The notes under the pieces are model-generated. The model made no database searches. It was not told the origin of the DNA and was given only the letters and a program-made list of their open reading frames with translations. Below are positions 62,578-64,000 of a DNA stretch of 64,000 bases, piece by piece. The position numbers and the translations under genes are program-made. Source of the stretch: Heyndrickxia sporothermodurans (GTDB lineage Bacteria; Bacillota; Bacilli; Bacillales; Bacillaceae_C); contig CP066701.1 in assembly GCA_016756695.1 (NCBI GenBank), positions 3,430,001 to 3,494,000 of the forward strand, read 5' to 3'. Numbering within the stretch: the first letter of the stretch is position 1; each line of letters starts with the position of its first letter.

Positions 62578-63867
62578 GTGGAAAGACGCCGACCAATTTG
62601 GGTGAAAGATGCCATTGAAAAAGTAATGGAATGGAAACGTTTAGGAAGCGTTGAATGGATATCAATAAATGAGTGTGATAACCGCTTTCTTGGTGAACCA
62701 TTAATTTCAGATCACGATGTACCTCATTTTGATCGATCCCCGTACGATGGATTTGCAATCCGGTCAGAAGATACACTAAATGCAACTAGTGAAAATCCGG
62801 TATGTTTTGAAGTGATAGATGAAATTGGGGCTGGACAAGTTAGTCCGCTAAAAGTCAGTCAATTTCAAGCAATTCGTATTATGACAGGAGCGGCTCTCCC
62901 GCAAGGTGCCGACTGTGTCATTATGTTAGAACTTGTTAAAGAAGAACAACAGGAAAATAAAAAAACAATTATGATCAAAAGAAAAGTAAAAACGGGAGAA
63001 AATGTTTCATTTAAAGGGGAGGACGTAAAAAAAGGAGATCGCTTAATCCCGAAAGGAACAATTATTACCCCTGGAGTAAAAGCATTGTTGGCAACTTTTG
63101 GATATAGTCGAGTTCCGGTTATTAAAAAGCCTATAATCGGAGTAATTGCAACAGGCAGCGAACTTTTGGATGTTGATGAACCATTAGAACACGGGAAAAT
63201 CAGAAATAGTAATGGCTATATGATTGAATCACAAATCGTTCGAGCAGGGGCTGAAGTTAGAAAGTATGAGAATCGAGCTGATGAAATTAAGTCGCTTTGT
63301 ACCGCGATTGAAACAGCATTATCAGAATGTGATTATATTATTACTACGGGTGGAGTGTCTGTAGGTGATTATGATTATCTCCCTGAAATTTATAAACGTT
63401 TAGGTGCTAATGTTCTTTTTAATAAAATCGCTATGCGACCGGGAAGTGTAACAACAGTAGCGAATTTAAATGACAAATTATTATTTGGATTATCCGGGAA
63501 TCCTTCTGCGTGTTATGTCGGTTTCGAATTGTATGTCAGACCAATTATCCGTTTTTGGCTTCATTCAGAGAAACCCTACTTAACAAAAGCAAAGGCAACA
63601 TTACGAACGGATTTCCCTAAACCCAATCCTTTTAATCGATTTGTTAGAAGTAGGGTCACTTTTGACATGGATAAATTAGTTGTTGAGCCTGTAGGACTTG
63701 ATAAATCGAATGTCGTTTCATCGATAGCGTGGGCTAATTGTTTAATGGTTATTCCGGGGGGGACTCGGGGATATAAAGTAGGAGACGCTGTTGATGTATT
63801 ATTATTCGAGGATCAACCGGGAAGTGATGAACCATGGATAGAAATCCACAAATCTTCCAAATTGTAG
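62578..63867 (+). CDS. moeA: Molybdopterin molybdenumtransferase MoeA
   Basis: A 429-residue enzyme that inserts molybdenum into molybdopterin-AMP. Its N-terminal domain has VPHFDRSPYDGFAIRSED, IMTGAALPQGADCVIMLE, and the MoaB-like domain has GVIATGSELLD and the TTGGVSVGDYDY site; GLSGNPSACYVGFEL follows. The GTG start follows a GGGAGGGAG site. It lies 83 nt after moaA and overlaps mobB by 34 nt, so these genes form one operon. Confidence 0.94.
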   Translation: MERRRPIWVKDAIEKVMEWKRLGSVEWISINECDNRFLGEPLISDHDVPHFDRSPYDGFAIRSEDTLNATSENPVCFEVIDEIGAGQVSPLKVSQFQAIRIMTGAALPQGADCVIMLELVKEEQQENKKTIMIKRKVKTGENVSFKGEDVKKGDRLIPKGTIITPGVKALLATFGYSRVPVIKKPIIGVIATGSELLDVDEPLEHGKIRNSNGYMIESQIVRAGAEVRKYENRADEIKSLCTAIETALSECDYIITTGGVSVGDYDYLPEIYKRLGANVLFNKIAMRPGSVTTVANLNDKLLFGLSGNPSACYVGFELYVRPIIRFWLHSEKPYLTKAKATLRTDFPKPNPFNRFVRSRVTFDMDKLVVEPVGLDKSNVVSSIAWANCLMVIPGGTRGYKVGDAVDVLLFEDQPGSDEPWIEIHKSSKL

Positions 63868-64000
63868 GGTATCAAAATAGCGGGAAAACAACGGTAATTC
63901 AAGAAATCATTCGATATTGGACTGAGCATAATTTGTCAGTGGGAACAATTAAACACCATGGACACGGGGGAACACCTAGTACAACAAACAGGTTGAAAGA
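63834..64000 (+). CDS. mobB: MobB, molybdopterin-guanine dinucleotide accessory GTPase (partial)
   Basis: The first 55 codons are in the window. The P-loop is VGYQNSGKTTVIQ and is followed by the family's TIKHHGHGG with a metal-binding-like His pair. MobB binds GTP and helps MobA attach GMP to the cofactor. It starts at ATG 63834 inside the end of moeA. The rest lies beyond 64000. Confidence 0.88.
   Translation, partial: MDRNPQIFQIVGYQNSGKTTVIQEIIRYWTEHNLSVGTIKHHGHGGTPSTTNRLK

Noticed and set aside
1-64000. CRISPR array or prophage
   Set aside because: No regularly spaced repeats and no phage structural, integrase or lysis genes were seen. The repeats found belong to IS ends and terminators.

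Overview
The window is low-GC Firmicutes DNA, most likely from a spore-forming member of the Bacillaceae. Strong AGGAGG-type ribosome binding sites, TTG/GTG starts, short intergenic gaps and hairpin-plus-T-run terminators are everywhere. Many genes have recognisable Bacillus subtilis counterparts: yozE, yozD, deoD, yodJ, ctpA, a yflJ-like gene, yjcZ, ku/ligD, sda, odhAB, yojN/yojO and fnr. No rRNA, tRNA, CRISPR array or prophage was seen.

Layout. 1-1886: the 3' part of a heavily frameshifted IS66-type element. 1887-8500: housekeeping block (yozE, a YodN-like protein, yozD, deoD, yodJ, ctpA, a MarR regulator, small proteins). 8832-12020: a secreted CAP-domain protein gene cut in two by an IS21 element with an exact 6-bp target duplication. 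12150-22330: a yflJ-like gene, a GNAT acetyltransferase behind a structured leader, dedA-uppP, an EAL/HDOD protein, dapF, divergent ligD and ku (NHEJ), a PAP2 phosphatase, yjcZ and a cold-shock gene. 22668-24449: an intact IS110-family element directly in front of ltaS. 24456-39916: ltaS, a frameshifted LysE exporter, yndM, a hydrolase, yhdT-panF, a five-gene peptide ABC transporter, a two-component system and an Hsp20-like gene. 40311-44277: a decayed IS1182-like element containing a second decayed IS66 element with a perfect 8-bp duplication. 44342-53145: odhA-odhB, sda, an acyl-CoA ligase, an aldehyde dehydrogenase with a cre site, and a YidC-type insertase. 53153-54935: a second, inverted copy of the IS110 element, directly in front of yidC. 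54943-64000: a small membrane protein, the yojN-yojO AAA+/VWA pair, a DUF1906 protein, a DD-carboxypeptidase, fnr, and the start of a molybdenum-cofactor operon (moaA, moeA, mobB).

Genes that work together. ltaS, uppP, yodJ, the S11 carboxypeptidase, dapF and yidC all serve the cell envelope. Ku and LigD form a minimal end-joining system. OdhA and OdhB are two subunits of the 2-oxoglutarate dehydrogenase complex. Fnr beside moaA/moeA/mobB points to anaerobic respiration with molybdoenzymes.

The most unusual signal is the IS110 pair. The two copies encode identical transposases and lie in inverted orientation about 28.7 kb apart. Each sits exactly in the Shine-Dalgarno sequence of an envelope gene, points toward that gene, and replaces the lost site with a GAGGGAGG supplied by its own end. 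The only base substitution I could find between the copies outside the transposase lies in the 14-nt loop of a hairpin in the 3' noncoding region. The complement of that loop reads like a Shine-Dalgarno/spacer/start-codon stretch. I read this as a candidate bridge-RNA (seekRNA) system that targets ribosome binding sites. The guide assignment is inference.
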